Assembly: GCF_004212215.1 (NCBI RefSeq) | Contig: NZ_QVFV01000001.1 | Span: forward strand, 1,250,814-1,314,813 | Source of the DNA: Leptolyngbya iicbica LK | GTDB lineage: Bacteria > Cyanobacteriota > Cyanobacteriia > Phormidesmidales > Phormidesmidaceae | Direction: 5' to 3' | Length of the DNA: 64,000 nucleotides | Part shown: one piece after another, positions 34,545 to 43,314 of the stretch | How positions within the stretch are numbered: the first letter of the stretch is position 1 | Layout: every line of letters begins with the position of its first letter | Notes under the pieces: generated by a model | Told to the model about the DNA's origin: nothing | Seen by the model: the letters and a program-made list of their open reading frames with translations, nothing else | Databases searched by the model: none | Position numbers and translations under genes: made by a program

Positions 34545-35840
34545 ATGACTGCCTCTCCCATCAGCACCAACCCCGAAGACCTGAGCAATAACAAATTGCA
34601 GGCGAGCGATCGCGCCTTTCATGACTGGTATCGGTTTGTGTTGTCGTATCCGCCGCATTTGGTGCGCCACTATATCGATCGGTTCGGGCTGGGAACTGAT
34701 GCAACCGTCTTAGACCCGTTTTGTGGCACGGGGACGACCATTGTGGAGGCCAAGAAGCTGGGACTGGCATCGGTGGGGGTGGAAGCGGTGCCGATGTCGC
34801 AGTTTGCCTGTCGCACTAAGGTGCAGTGGCAAGTGGATTTAGCTACCGTCGAGTTGGCACGGCAACAGGTCACTCAGGCAGCGGTCTCACGGTTGGACGA
34901 GATGCCGTTACTCGGATTTACGCCGGAGCAGCAAGCCATTGTGGTGAAAAATTCCATTTGCGATCGCCCGCTCCATCAATGCCTGGTACTCAAGCAGGCG
35001 ATCGCCACTGTCCCCGATCCCACCATCAAAAATCTCTTCAATCTGGCGCTGGCATATGTCACCGTTCACGAAGCGAGTAATTTGAAATTTGGGCCAGAAG
35101 TCGGTATCCGGCGGCGCAAGCGGGAAGAGGTGCCCGTGCTGGACTGCTGGCAGGAAAAGGTCAACCAGATGGTGCAGGATTTGGCTGATTATCGGCATCT
35201 AGCAACCGTGTCTGCTCAGTGTCATCGGGGGGATGCGCGATCGCTGCGATCGCTCCTCGAACCGCAATCCATCGACGCCATCATCACGTCGCCGCCTTAT
35301 CCCAACGAAAAGGACTACACCCGCACGACCCGCTTGGAGTCCGTCCTGCTGGGCTTTTTGCACAACAAGCAAGACTTACGAGATTTCAAACAGTCGCTGA
35401 TTCGGTCGAACACGCGCAACGTCTACAAAGTTGACGACGACGATCGGGTGTTGACAGCAGAAAGTCCGGTCACGTATCTGGCGGATGCGATCGAAGCCCG
35501 TCGCCTGGAGCTGCAAAAGACTTCGGGCTTTGAGCGGCTATATCACCGCGTCACCAGTCTGTACTTTGGCGGCATGAAGCGGCACTTTCAAGCGTTGCAG
35601 CCTGCGTTAAAACCAGGGGCGCAACTGGCCTACGTCGTGGGGGATCAGGCGTCCTTTTTTCAAATCATGATTCGGACGGGGGAACTGTTGGAAGAAATTG
35701 CCGCTGAGGTGGGCTATCAAGTACAAGGCCGCGACTTATTTCGGACGCGCGTCGCCACCGCCACGGGAGCACAACTGCGCGAAGAAGTGGTGCTGCTGAC
35801 CTGGCCAGGTCATCCACAACAGCGGCAGTATTTTACGTGA
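34545..35840 (+). CDS. Orphan DNA methyltransferase (N4-C or N6-A type)
   Basis: A 431-aa amino-methyltransferase. The SAM-binding motif I is DPFCGTGTTIVEA (57-69) and the catalytic motif IV is ITSPPYPNEKDY (247-258), where TSPPY marks N4-cytosine or N6-adenine transfer. Motif I comes before motif IV, unlike the beta class, and about 180 residues between them probably recognise DNA. There is no restriction enzyme gene beside it, so it is an orphan that may mark the chromosome. The recognition site is unknown. The downstream neighbour is ispH (158-bp gap). Confidence 0.85.
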   Translation: MTASPISTNPEDLSNNKLQASDRAFHDWYRFVLSYPPHLVRHYIDRFGLGTDATVLDPFCGTGTTIVEAKKLGLASVGVEAVPMSQFACRTKVQWQVDLATVELARQQVTQAAVSRLDEMPLLGFTPEQQAIVVKNSICDRPLHQCLVLKQAIATVPDPTIKNLFNLALAYVTVHEASNLKFGPEVGIRRRKREEVPVLDCWQEKVNQMVQDLADYRHLATVSAQCHRGDARSLRSLLEPQSIDAIITSPPYPNEKDYTRTTRLESVLLGFLHNKQDLRDFKQSLIRSNTRNVYKVDDDDRVLTAESPVTYLADAIEARRLELQKTSGFERLYHRVTSLYFGGMKRHFQALQPALKPGAQLAYVVGDQASFFQIMIRTGELLEEIAAEVGYQVQGRDLFRTRVATATGAQLREEVVLLTWPGHPQQRQYFT

Positions 35841-35997
35841 AGTATCGCTGGGATGCTGGAGCTGGCGGGACGAGATGCAACCTGGCCTTCACACCGTCGG
35901 TTTGGCAAAGGATTGAGCTTTCCAATCCAACGGACGCTGGGGAAGGCGTCACGAACCGTTATCCTAGTCAACAGGCAGGCGACCCCCTAGGAGTGGC

Positions 35998-37215
35998 ATG
36001 GATACCAAAGCATTTAAGCGATCGCTGAATCAATCTGACAAATATTTCCGCAAGAGTTTGGGCCACGGTGAGCATGTCGCCGACCAGATGAAAACGGAAT
36101 ATCAGAGCAGCCTGATTCAGCGCATCCGTGACAACAACCATGTGCTGACCGAGGGGGACGTGACCATTCACCTGGCCAAATCCTTCGGCTTTTGCTGGGG
36201 CGTCGAGCGGGCAGTGGCCATGGCCTACGAAACCCGCCAGCACTTCCCCACTGAGCGGATTTGGATTACGAATGAAATCATCCACAACCCCGGGGTAAAT
36301 CAGCGCCTGAAGGACATGAACGTTCACTTTATTGAAATGGTGGACGGGCAGAAAGATTTCTCCGTCGTGGGCGATGGCGACGTGGTGATCTTGCCCGCCT
36401 TTGGCGCGAGCGTGCAGGAAATGCAGTTATTGAACGATCGCGGTTGCACCATTGTCGATACCACCTGCCCCTGGGTCTCAAAGGTGTGGAATACGGTGGA
36501 GAAGCACAAGAAAAAAGACCACACTTCCATCATCCACGGCAAATACAAACATGAGGAAACTGTTGCCACCAGCTCCTTTGCGAAGACGTACCTGGTTGTT
36601 TTGAATCTGGATGAGGCCCAGTACGTCGCGGACTATATTTTGCACGGCGGCAATCGCGATGAATTTCTCGCCAAATTCCAAAACGCATATTCTGAGGGGT
36701 TTGATCCCGATACGGATCTGGACCGCATTGGCGTAGCCAATCAAACCACCATGCTGAAGGGAGAAACGGAAGCAATCGGCAAGCTGTTCGAGAAAACCAT
36801 GCTGCAAAAGTATGGCCCCCTCGAACTCAACGATCATTTCCTCGCATTTAACACCATCTGCGATGCTACTCAAGAGCGGCAAGATGCGATGTTTGAGCTG
36901 GTGGATGAAACCGTTGACCTGATGCTCGTGATTGGCGGCTACAACTCATCCAACACGACGCATTTGCAAGAGATTGCGATCGAGCGCAACATTCCCTCGT
37001 ATCACATTGACGGCCCAGAACGGATTGGGGCCGATAATCGCATCGAGCATAAGTTGCTCCACGGTGACCTGACTGTGACAGAAAATTGGTTGCCCGAAGG
37101 CCCGATCGCCGTCGGGGTCACGTCCGGTGCTTCGACTCCGGATCGCGCTGTGGAAGCCGCGATCGAGCGGATCTTTCAGCTCAAAGGCAGTGTGCCGCTC
37201 GTGGCGGCTGAATAA
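35998..37215 (+). CDS. ispH: 4-hydroxy-3-methylbut-2-enyl diphosphate reductase (IspH/LytB)
   Basis: A 405-aa iron-sulfur enzyme, last step of the MEP isoprenoid pathway, yielding IPP and DMAPP. The three cluster-binding Cys are C66 ([10 protein letters not shown]), C157 ([12 protein letters not shown]) and C288 ([11 protein letters not shown]). The family signatures [22 protein letters not shown] and SGASTPD are present. The extra N-terminal 55 residues and long middle are typical of the cyanobacterial/plastid form, longer than the roughly 315-aa E. coli protein. Confidence 0.97.
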   Translation: MDTKAFKRSLNQSDKYFRKSLGHGEHVADQMKTEYQSSLIQRIRDNNHVLTEGDVTIHLAKSFGFCWGVERAVAMAYETRQHFPTERIWITNEIIHNPGVNQRLKDMNVHFIEMVDGQKDFSVVGDGDVVILPAFGASVQEMQLLNDRGCTIVDTTCPWVSKVWNTVEKHKKKDHTSIIHGKYKHEETVATSSFAKTYLVVLNLDEAQYVADYILHGGNRDEFLAKFQNAYSEGFDPDTDLDRIGVANQTTMLKGETEAIGKLFEKTMLQKYGPLELNDHFLAFNTICDATQERQDAMFELVDETVDLMLVIGGYNSSNTTHLQEIAIERNIPSYHIDGPERIGADNRIEHKLLHGDLTVTENWLPEGPIAVGVTSGASTPDRAVEAAIERIFQLKGSVPLVAAE

Positions 37216-37302
37216 ATCAGTCTGTATCGCGCTGTTGGCTGAATACATCTGCTGAAAAGGTGTCTTGCACTCAGATGTGTCTGAAATGGCTTGGCTTGCA
37301 GA

Positions 37303-38916
37303 TCAAGGCTGCAAGGCTTCGGCGACGTTTTTATCTTCAGGTTCGTTGTTTTCTAACAGCGACTCCAACAATGGCTCGATTTCTTCTTTGAGATAACCGG
37401 CGCGGATAAATTGCGCGTAGGTATCGGCCTCGATCGCCACCAGGCTCTCATTTAAGCGATCGATCAAAATCTTCGATAATTCTGGATGCTCGCTCTGCAT
37501 CTCCTGCATCTCTTCTTGGATCTCTTCCAGCTGACCTTCGACCAACGCCATTTGATAGTCACAATATTCCGCATCAACGGAATTGCTCTGTTTCACATCT
37601 TTGAGTTCATCCATCACTCGGTTGAGAGCGACCCGTCGAGCAATTTTCTGAATGAACGCTTGTCGCAGCGGTTGGTCGCCCAGCAAATTGAGAAACTGTA
37701 ACAGCGGTTTAGTAGTCAACCCCTGCACCAGCAGGGTAAAGAGCATGACCCCAAAAATAATCGCGATGATGTCTTCTCGCTCGGCCAAAGACTCGGGCAC
37801 GCTCAAGGCCAAAGCCACCGAAACCGATCCTCGCAAACCGCCCCACCACAGCACGATTTGATTGGGCCAAGTGATATTCGACTTGCCCCACCAGTTGCTT
37901 AGAGCGCTGAGGCCAAAAATACTGACAGCTCGGGCGACACTCATGACCGCAATCGCGATGAGAATCGTATTCAAATTGTCAATCAGTCCGTCGAAGATAA
38001 CCTGATCGCCAATCAGCAGAAACACAATAGAGTTTACGAAAAAGGCGACAAAGTCCCAAAATTCTGACACCGATAGCCGCGTGCGCGGACTCATGCCAAT
38101 GCGAGAACCGAAGTTCCCCAAAATCAACCCGGTAGTCACTACTGCGATGACCCCAGACCCGCCCAGTTGCTCAGCCACCAGATACGTGCCATAGGCCGAA
38201 ACCAGGGTCAGCGACTGCTCTACCAGCGGCAGATCAAATCGCTGGGTCAGGTAGGAGATGCCAAAGCCGATCAGACCGCCGATACTCAGCCCAATGCCCA
38301 CAAACACGAGGAAGCGGGAAATCGTCACGGGAATATCAAACTGCTCCAGACCCAGCGCAATCCCTAACAGCAAGTTGTACGCAACCACTGCCACCCCGTC
38401 GTTAAAGAGGCTTTCCCCTTCCATCAGGGTGGTCAGCCGTTTATCGACCCCCAACTCTCGAAAGAGGGCCACGACCGAAACAGGATCAGTAGCCGAGAGA
38501 CCGGCCCCAACGAGCAAAGCAGTAGCTAGCGAGGCTCCGGCAAACTGTTGCAGTCCTAAAAACAGGCCACCGACGCAAATAATCACTCCGACGATCGCAA
38601 AGAGTCCAATCGGCAACCAGTCCCGCCGCAGGTTCGACCATTTGATATTCCACGCCGCTTCAAACAAGAGCGGGGGTAGAAAGATGAAGAGAATCAGCTC
38701 GGGGGAGAGGTTGATCAGCCGCACATCTAAGGTGGCTAAGCCTAGACCCACCAGCAGTAACAGCAGCGTGTAGGGAATGTTGCGCAGCCAGCTCAGCGCT
38801 CGGGATAGCGTGGCGACTCCGAGCGAGACTGATAACACGAGCAAAAACTGCCGCAATCCTTCCTCGATTAAAGGATCTTCGAGAGCGGCTTCGACCATCA
38901 GTACAGGAAATTGCAT
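37303..38916 (-). CDS. Na+/H+ antiporter, CPA1/NhaP type
   Basis: A 537-aa antiporter from ATG 38916 (an upstream TTG adds 11 residues). About 12 membrane helices fill residues 15-430. The ion site is in GAGLSATDPVSVVALF, the conserved ATDP of CPA1 exchangers, followed by MEGESLFNDGVAVV, with the Asp in FND. The cytoplasmic tail (about 430-537) is helical and acidic with a charged coiled segment (QMALVEGQLEEIQEEMQ...), likely regulatory. It exports Na+ in exchange for H+, supporting salt and pH balance. Monocistronic. Confidence 0.92.
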   Translation of the reverse strand: MQFPVLMVEAALEDPLIEEGLRQFLLVLSVSLGVATLSRALSWLRNIPYTLLLLLVGLGLATLDVRLINLSPELILFIFLPPLLFEAAWNIKWSNLRRDWLPIGLFAIVGVIICVGGLFLGLQQFAGASLATALLVGAGLSATDPVSVVALFRELGVDKRLTTLMEGESLFNDGVAVVAYNLLLGIALGLEQFDIPVTISRFLVFVGIGLSIGGLIGFGISYLTQRFDLPLVEQSLTLVSAYGTYLVAEQLGGSGVIAVVTTGLILGNFGSRIGMSPRTRLSVSEFWDFVAFFVNSIVFLLIGDQVIFDGLIDNLNTILIAIAVMSVARAVSIFGLSALSNWWGKSNITWPNQIVLWWGGLRGSVSVALALSVPESLAEREDIIAIIFGVMLFTLLVQGLTTKPLLQFLNLLGDQPLRQAFIQKIARRVALNRVMDELKDVKQSNSVDAEYCDYQMALVEGQLEEIQEEMQEMQSEHPELSKILIDRLNESLVAIEADTYAQFIRAGYLKEEIEPLLESLLENNEPEDKNVAEALQP

Positions 38917-39021
38917 AGCGCAGGCGGGGGGATAAAGACTGCCAATCAAGACCTTACCTTACTGCCAATTGCCGTGGCTGTGCCGATCAGTTTGCCAATC
39001 AGGTCGCGATCGCTCAAATCG

Positions 39022-40785
39022 CTAGCCGTTCCGTAATTTCTCTGCTTGCTTTAACAGGGAGTCGGCAAAGGACAGCGCTTCTTGGTGAGTTTGGCCACCT
39101 GCGAGTTGGGCCAGTTCATCGCGGCGCATGGTGTCGTCGAGGGGGGTAACCCTGACGACAGTACGGACTTGATCGTTCGTGTCATCGCTACTCTGACTGC
39201 GCGATTTACGCTTTTTGCCGCTCCCAGCCAGGGCGGGTTCGATCACTTCCTTACCGACGCGGAAATGGGCATCGGCCATAGCCGCAACCATGGGCTGGTG
39301 AGTAACGCAAAGGACTTGCTGCGATCGCCCCAGTTGATGCAGTTTTTCCGCGATCGCTTGGGCTACCCGTCCCGAGACCCCCACATCCACTTCGTCGAAT
39401 ACCAGAGTATTCACTACATCCAGCTGCGACAGACACGCTTTCAACGCCAGCAAAAAGCGACTCATTTCCCCGCCGGACGCCGTTTCGGCTAGCGGTTGCA
39501 AAGGCTCACCTGGATTGGGGCTAAACAGAAATTGAATCTTGTCAGCGCCTAAGGCCGTCGGCTCCGCTGGAGCAATCGCGACTTTGAACTGCACCCGCTC
39601 CATCGCTAGCGGCTTCAACTCCTCGACTAATTGCTTCTCTAAGGTTTTGGCGGCTTTTTGTCGCAATTTCGTGAGTTGGTCGCAACTTTTGGTCAGCGCA
39701 GTTTGGGCTTTTTCATAGGCCGCTTCTAGGGCTTCGATCGATTGCCCCTCACCGTTTAATAGCTCCAAAGAGGCTTGAATTTCCTGCACGTAGTCAATCA
39801 GTTCGGGCAGCGTTTTGCCATATTTGCGCGTCAGTTGTTTCAGCTGGCTGATGCGCGTCTGCACGTCTTGCAACCGTTGGGGATCGGTTTCGACATCTTC
39901 GCCATAGGCATTGATCTGTCGTCCCGCTTCTTCCACCTGAGCGAGGGCGTCGTTGACCAAATCGAGAATGGGCTCGACGGTGTTGTCGTATTGCAACATG
40001 TCTTCCAGGGTCTGCGTCGCCCGGCCCAGCAGGTCAGCGCAGGCGGCACTCTCTTGGTCGCTCTCGTACAACAGCTGGTAGACCTGATAGCTTTGCTGCT
40101 GCAATTCCACCGCATGGCTGAGGCGTTGCTGTTCTTGTTCGAGCTGGGTCAACTCTTCCGGATCTTCCAGACCTACAGCACTGAGTTCTTGCCACTGATA
40201 GTCAAACAGGTCGAGCTGTTCCTGACGTTGCTGTTCGGCCCGGCGGCGACGGTCCAGTAAGGTTCTGGCCTCAGTCATGGTGGCAAAGTCTGCGGCGACC
40301 ACCTGACGCTGCTGAGCGATCGCCTCACCGCCCACCCCATCGACCCACAACAACTGCATTTGCGGATCGCCCACTTGCAAGGTTTGCCCCTGAGCAGTGA
40401 TTTCCACCAGGTGCAGTCGCAGCGCCTCGACTTGGGGCTTGTTGACATTGACGCCGTTCAACCGCGAGCGACTGCGGACGGTATTTTTGCCGGCGGTCAG
40501 TTCCCGAACGCAAACGAGGCGATCACCCTCCACCGGCACATCATTTTCGGCTAACCAGGCCCGGGTGCGATCGGTGATCGTAAAAGTGGCTTCAATCACG
40601 CCGCGCTTTTCCCCCGAGCGAATCATCCGCTGACTGACCCGTCCCCCCAGCACCGCATCGAGCGCATCCAGCATAATGGATTTGCCCGCCCCGGTTTCCC
40701 CCGTCAGCACGTTGAGGCCCGCTTGCAAATCCAAAGCCAAGTGGTCAATCAGGGCAAAATTCTCGATTTTTAGGGCGACCAGCAT
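39022..40785 (-). CDS. recN: DNA repair protein RecN
   Basis: A 587-aa SMC-like ATPase from ATG 40785. It begins MLVALKIENFALIDHLALDL with Walker A GETGAGKS and the following LDALDAVLGGR. Two long coiled-coil arms surround a central linker. The C-terminal half carries the ABC signature ETASGGEMSRFLLALK, Walker B TLVFDEVDVGVSGR and the H-loop CVTHQP. RecN bridges broken DNA ends in recombinational repair of double-strand breaks. An acidic/basic insertion (GSGKKRKSRSQSSDD) near the end is unusual but lies in a loop. Confidence 0.97.
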   Translation of the reverse strand: MLVALKIENFALIDHLALDLQAGLNVLTGETGAGKSIMLDALDAVLGGRVSQRMIRSGEKRGVIEATFTITDRTRAWLAENDVPVEGDRLVCVRELTAGKNTVRSRSRLNGVNVNKPQVEALRLHLVEITAQGQTLQVGDPQMQLLWVDGVGGEAIAQQRQVVAADFATMTEARTLLDRRRRAEQQRQEQLDLFDYQWQELSAVGLEDPEELTQLEQEQQRLSHAVELQQQSYQVYQLLYESDQESAACADLLGRATQTLEDMLQYDNTVEPILDLVNDALAQVEEAGRQINAYGEDVETDPQRLQDVQTRISQLKQLTRKYGKTLPELIDYVQEIQASLELLNGEGQSIEALEAAYEKAQTALTKSCDQLTKLRQKAAKTLEKQLVEELKPLAMERVQFKVAIAPAEPTALGADKIQFLFSPNPGEPLQPLAETASGGEMSRFLLALKACLSQLDVVNTLVFDEVDVGVSGRVAQAIAEKLHQLGRSQQVLCVTHQPMVAAMADAHFRVGKEVIEPALAGSGKKRKSRSQSSDDTNDQVRTVVRVTPLDDTMRRDELAQLAGGQTHQEALSFADSLLKQAEKLRNG

Positions 40786-41151
40786 GGGCGATTTACACAA
40801 TTCCTAAGTAAGGTCAGGGGATAAAGGCTCGCAAATATTATCCGACGGGATTTGGAAGAACCGCAACGCACCCGGCGTAATTCCTCAGATGCTAACGCGC
40901 TGCCGCTGCCTTGCGGCCCCAACGCTTACGGTCATCGCCTTGGCCAGGGACATCTGTAGCGTTACTCAGACCCACCAGTCGAGCCGACAGCCTGGCTCAG
41001 CAGACAGCGACCACCGTCGTTCACGCCACTGTCGTTTCACTGATGGCGGCAGATTATGATCACCATCAATCTATCGCAGATGGGTACAAGCGAACCAATC
41101 TACCTGGCGGCGGGTTTTTCCCACTCATCGTTCGGGCCGCAACTCATTACA
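40786..41151. other. Divergent intergenic region recN / ABC1 kinase
   Basis: 366 bp holding both promoters. An out-of-frame 82-aa ORF overlaps the kinase start and is not credible. No repeat or RNA seen. Part of it (41056-41151) would be coding if the kinase began at the first in-frame ATG. Confidence 0.4.
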
Positions 41152-43185
41152 ATGATTAAGAAAGGTAAATTGACGCGAGGTAGGGCGGTGACTCAGTCCA
41201 TCCAATCACCCGATACAACAGCCATTGTCAAAACTGAGAGTGTGGTTGCTCAGCCGGTTGTTGGGTCATCTCCCCCAACGCCAAAGCGATCGCGTCACGA
41301 CTTCGATCCTTTTGAAGATTTTGCCTACGATCCAGCAGGCATCAACGCTTATTATCAGACGCGCTTTCCCAGTGTCGTGTCGCGCATCTTTACCGTGTTG
41401 TGGCCGATGCTGTCATTTGCCCTGGGGGTCTGGCTGACAAACCGGCAAGGCGATACTTCCGAAGCCACCCAACGCCGCCAAGCTCAGCGATTGCGAGAGT
41501 TGCTGACAGACCTCGGGCCAGCGTATATCAAGATCGGGCAGGCCCTGTCCACTCGTCCCGACTTGGTGCCCCCCATCTATTTGGATGAATTGACCCAGCT
41601 GCAAGATCAGTTGCCGCCCTTCCCCAATGAAGTGGCGTTTCGATACATCGAGGAAGAATTAGGCGCACCGCCGGATGAAATCTACGACGACCTCTCACCT
41701 CAGCCCGTGGCAGCAGCTTCGTTAGGCCAGGTGTACAAAGGTCGTTTGAAAACGGGTGAAACAGTCGCCGTCAAGGTACAACGTCCCGGCTTGGCGCAGC
41801 GCATTACGCTCGACCTCTACATCTTGCGGAAACTGGCGCAGTGGGCCACGAACAATGTTTCGCAGATTCGCAGCGACCTAGTCGCCATCATGGACGAGTT
41901 TGGGGCGCGGATTTTTGAAGAAATGGACTACACCCACGAGGGTGAAAATGCCATCCGCTTTGCCGAGCTGTATGGGCATTTACCTGACATTTACGTGCCC
42001 AAAATTTATACGGAATACACTGCCCGTCGCGTCTTAACGATGGAATGGATCGACGGCACCAAGCTGACCAAGCTAACCGAGTTGGCCGAGCAAGGTATCG
42101 ATGCCACTCACTTGATCGATGTGGGCGTCCAGTGCTCGCTCCGACAATTACTGGAGCATGGCTTTTTCCATGCTGATCCCCATCCGGGCAACCTTTTGGC
42201 CATGTCAGACGGCAAATTGGCCTATCTTGACTTTGGCATGATGAGCGAAGTCAAACCTTATCAGCGTTACGGTCTGATCGAGGCCGTGGTCCATATGGTC
42301 AATCGCGACTTTGAGGGGTTGGCAGGCGACTATATCAAGCTGGAGTTTTTAACGCCAGATACAGATCTCAGCCCCATTATCCCGGCGTTGGCAGAAGTGT
42401 TTAACAACGCTTTGGGTGCCAGTGTGGCAGAGCTGAACTTTAAGAGCATCACGGATGAGTTTTCGGCGCTGATGTATGAGTACCCCTTCCGGGTGCCCGC
42501 TTACTATGCTCTGATTATTCGATCGCTGGTCACCCTCGAAGGCATTGCTATCAATGTCGATCCCGAGTTCAAGGTGTTGAGCAAGGCTTATCCCTACGTG
42601 GCCAAACGGCTTTTGACCGATCCGTCACCAGAGTTACGAGCGTCCCTCTCCGACCTGCTGTTTAGAGACGGCGACTTCCGCTGGAATCGCCTGGAGAATC
42701 TGTTGCGTAATGCCAGCGATAGCGCTGACTACGACATGGAAAAGGTGCTGGATCAAACCCTCGAGTTTCTGTTTTCTGAGCGGGGAGATTTTATTCGCGA
42801 TCGCATCGCAGATGAGGTCGCCAAAGAGCTGGACTACCTGGGCAATAATTTAGTGCAGACGGTACAGCAAAATATTCGTCAGCGATTGGGGTGGCAGCAG
42901 TCCCCCGCGAGTCAGGTCACCGTTCCGACCCAGGCCAACAGCGATGACAGTAATTTAGATCGCATTCTGCGCATTGTTGATATTTTGCGCAAAAACGACG
43001 GGTTTGACGCGACGCTGCTAGCACGGCAATTGCCCCAGGTTTTAACCAAACGTGAAACTCGCGACATGGGGCAGCGCATTGTGGGTAATCTCACCCAGCG
43101 GGCTGCCGCTCGATTCATTCGTGACGTGCTCTTGGCCAATACCCCCGCAAAATCACCAGAGGTCGCCCCGGCTACCTATCGATAG
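41152..43185 (+). CDS. ABC1/UbiB (AarF) family protein kinase-like protein
   Basis: A 677-aa protein from ATG 41152; ATG 41056 (709 aa) and GTG 41188, the latter with a GAGG site, are alternatives. The ABC1 core shows the KxGQ motif in LGPAYIKIGQALSTRPDLVP, the Ala-rich loop PVAAASLGQVYKG, the Lys strand VAVKVQRPG, the catalytic FHADPHPGNLLAM and metal-binding YLDFGMM. UbiB-type kinases hydrolyse ATP to support quinone and prenyl-lipid metabolism, and cyanobacterial and plastid members affect plastoquinone and tocopherol. The Pro/Gly-rich N-terminus and hydrophobic RIFTVLWPMLSFALGVWL could associate with membrane. Confidence 0.92.
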   Translation: MIKKGKLTRGRAVTQSIQSPDTTAIVKTESVVAQPVVGSSPPTPKRSRHDFDPFEDFAYDPAGINAYYQTRFPSVVSRIFTVLWPMLSFALGVWLTNRQGDTSEATQRRQAQRLRELLTDLGPAYIKIGQALSTRPDLVPPIYLDELTQLQDQLPPFPNEVAFRYIEEELGAPPDEIYDDLSPQPVAAASLGQVYKGRLKTGETVAVKVQRPGLAQRITLDLYILRKLAQWATNNVSQIRSDLVAIMDEFGARIFEEMDYTHEGENAIRFAELYGHLPDIYVPKIYTEYTARRVLTMEWIDGTKLTKLTELAEQGIDATHLIDVGVQCSLRQLLEHGFFHADPHPGNLLAMSDGKLAYLDFGMMSEVKPYQRYGLIEAVVHMVNRDFEGLAGDYIKLEFLTPDTDLSPIIPALAEVFNNALGASVAELNFKSITDEFSALMYEYPFRVPAYYALIIRSLVTLEGIAINVDPEFKVLSKAYPYVAKRLLTDPSPELRASLSDLLFRDGDFRWNRLENLLRNASDSADYDMEKVLDQTLEFLFSERGDFIRDRIADEVAKELDYLGNNLVQTVQQNIRQRLGWQQSPASQVTVPTQANSDDSNLDRILRIVDILRKNDGFDATLLARQLPQVLTKRETRDMGQRIVGNLTQRAAARFIRDVLLANTPAKSPEVAPATYR

Positions 43186-43234
43186 TCCAGTCGTCAGAGT
43201 GTTCACGGCGGCAACTGACCTCATCAACTGCGTT

Positions 43235-43271
43235 CAGCCCTTGTTGTTAGCGACAACAAGGGCTGATTTTT
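43235..43271 (+). terminator. Strong intrinsic terminator after the ABC1 kinase gene
   Basis: Perfect 13-bp stem, arms 43235-43247 and 43253-43265, loop TAGCG, followed by GA and five T (43267-43271). It lies 50 bp past the stop codon, before a converging gene. Confidence 0.92.
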
Positions 43272-43314
43272 AGGAATGCGGCAAGCGGCAAGACTGTAGC
43301 TGAGTTCAGGGAAA

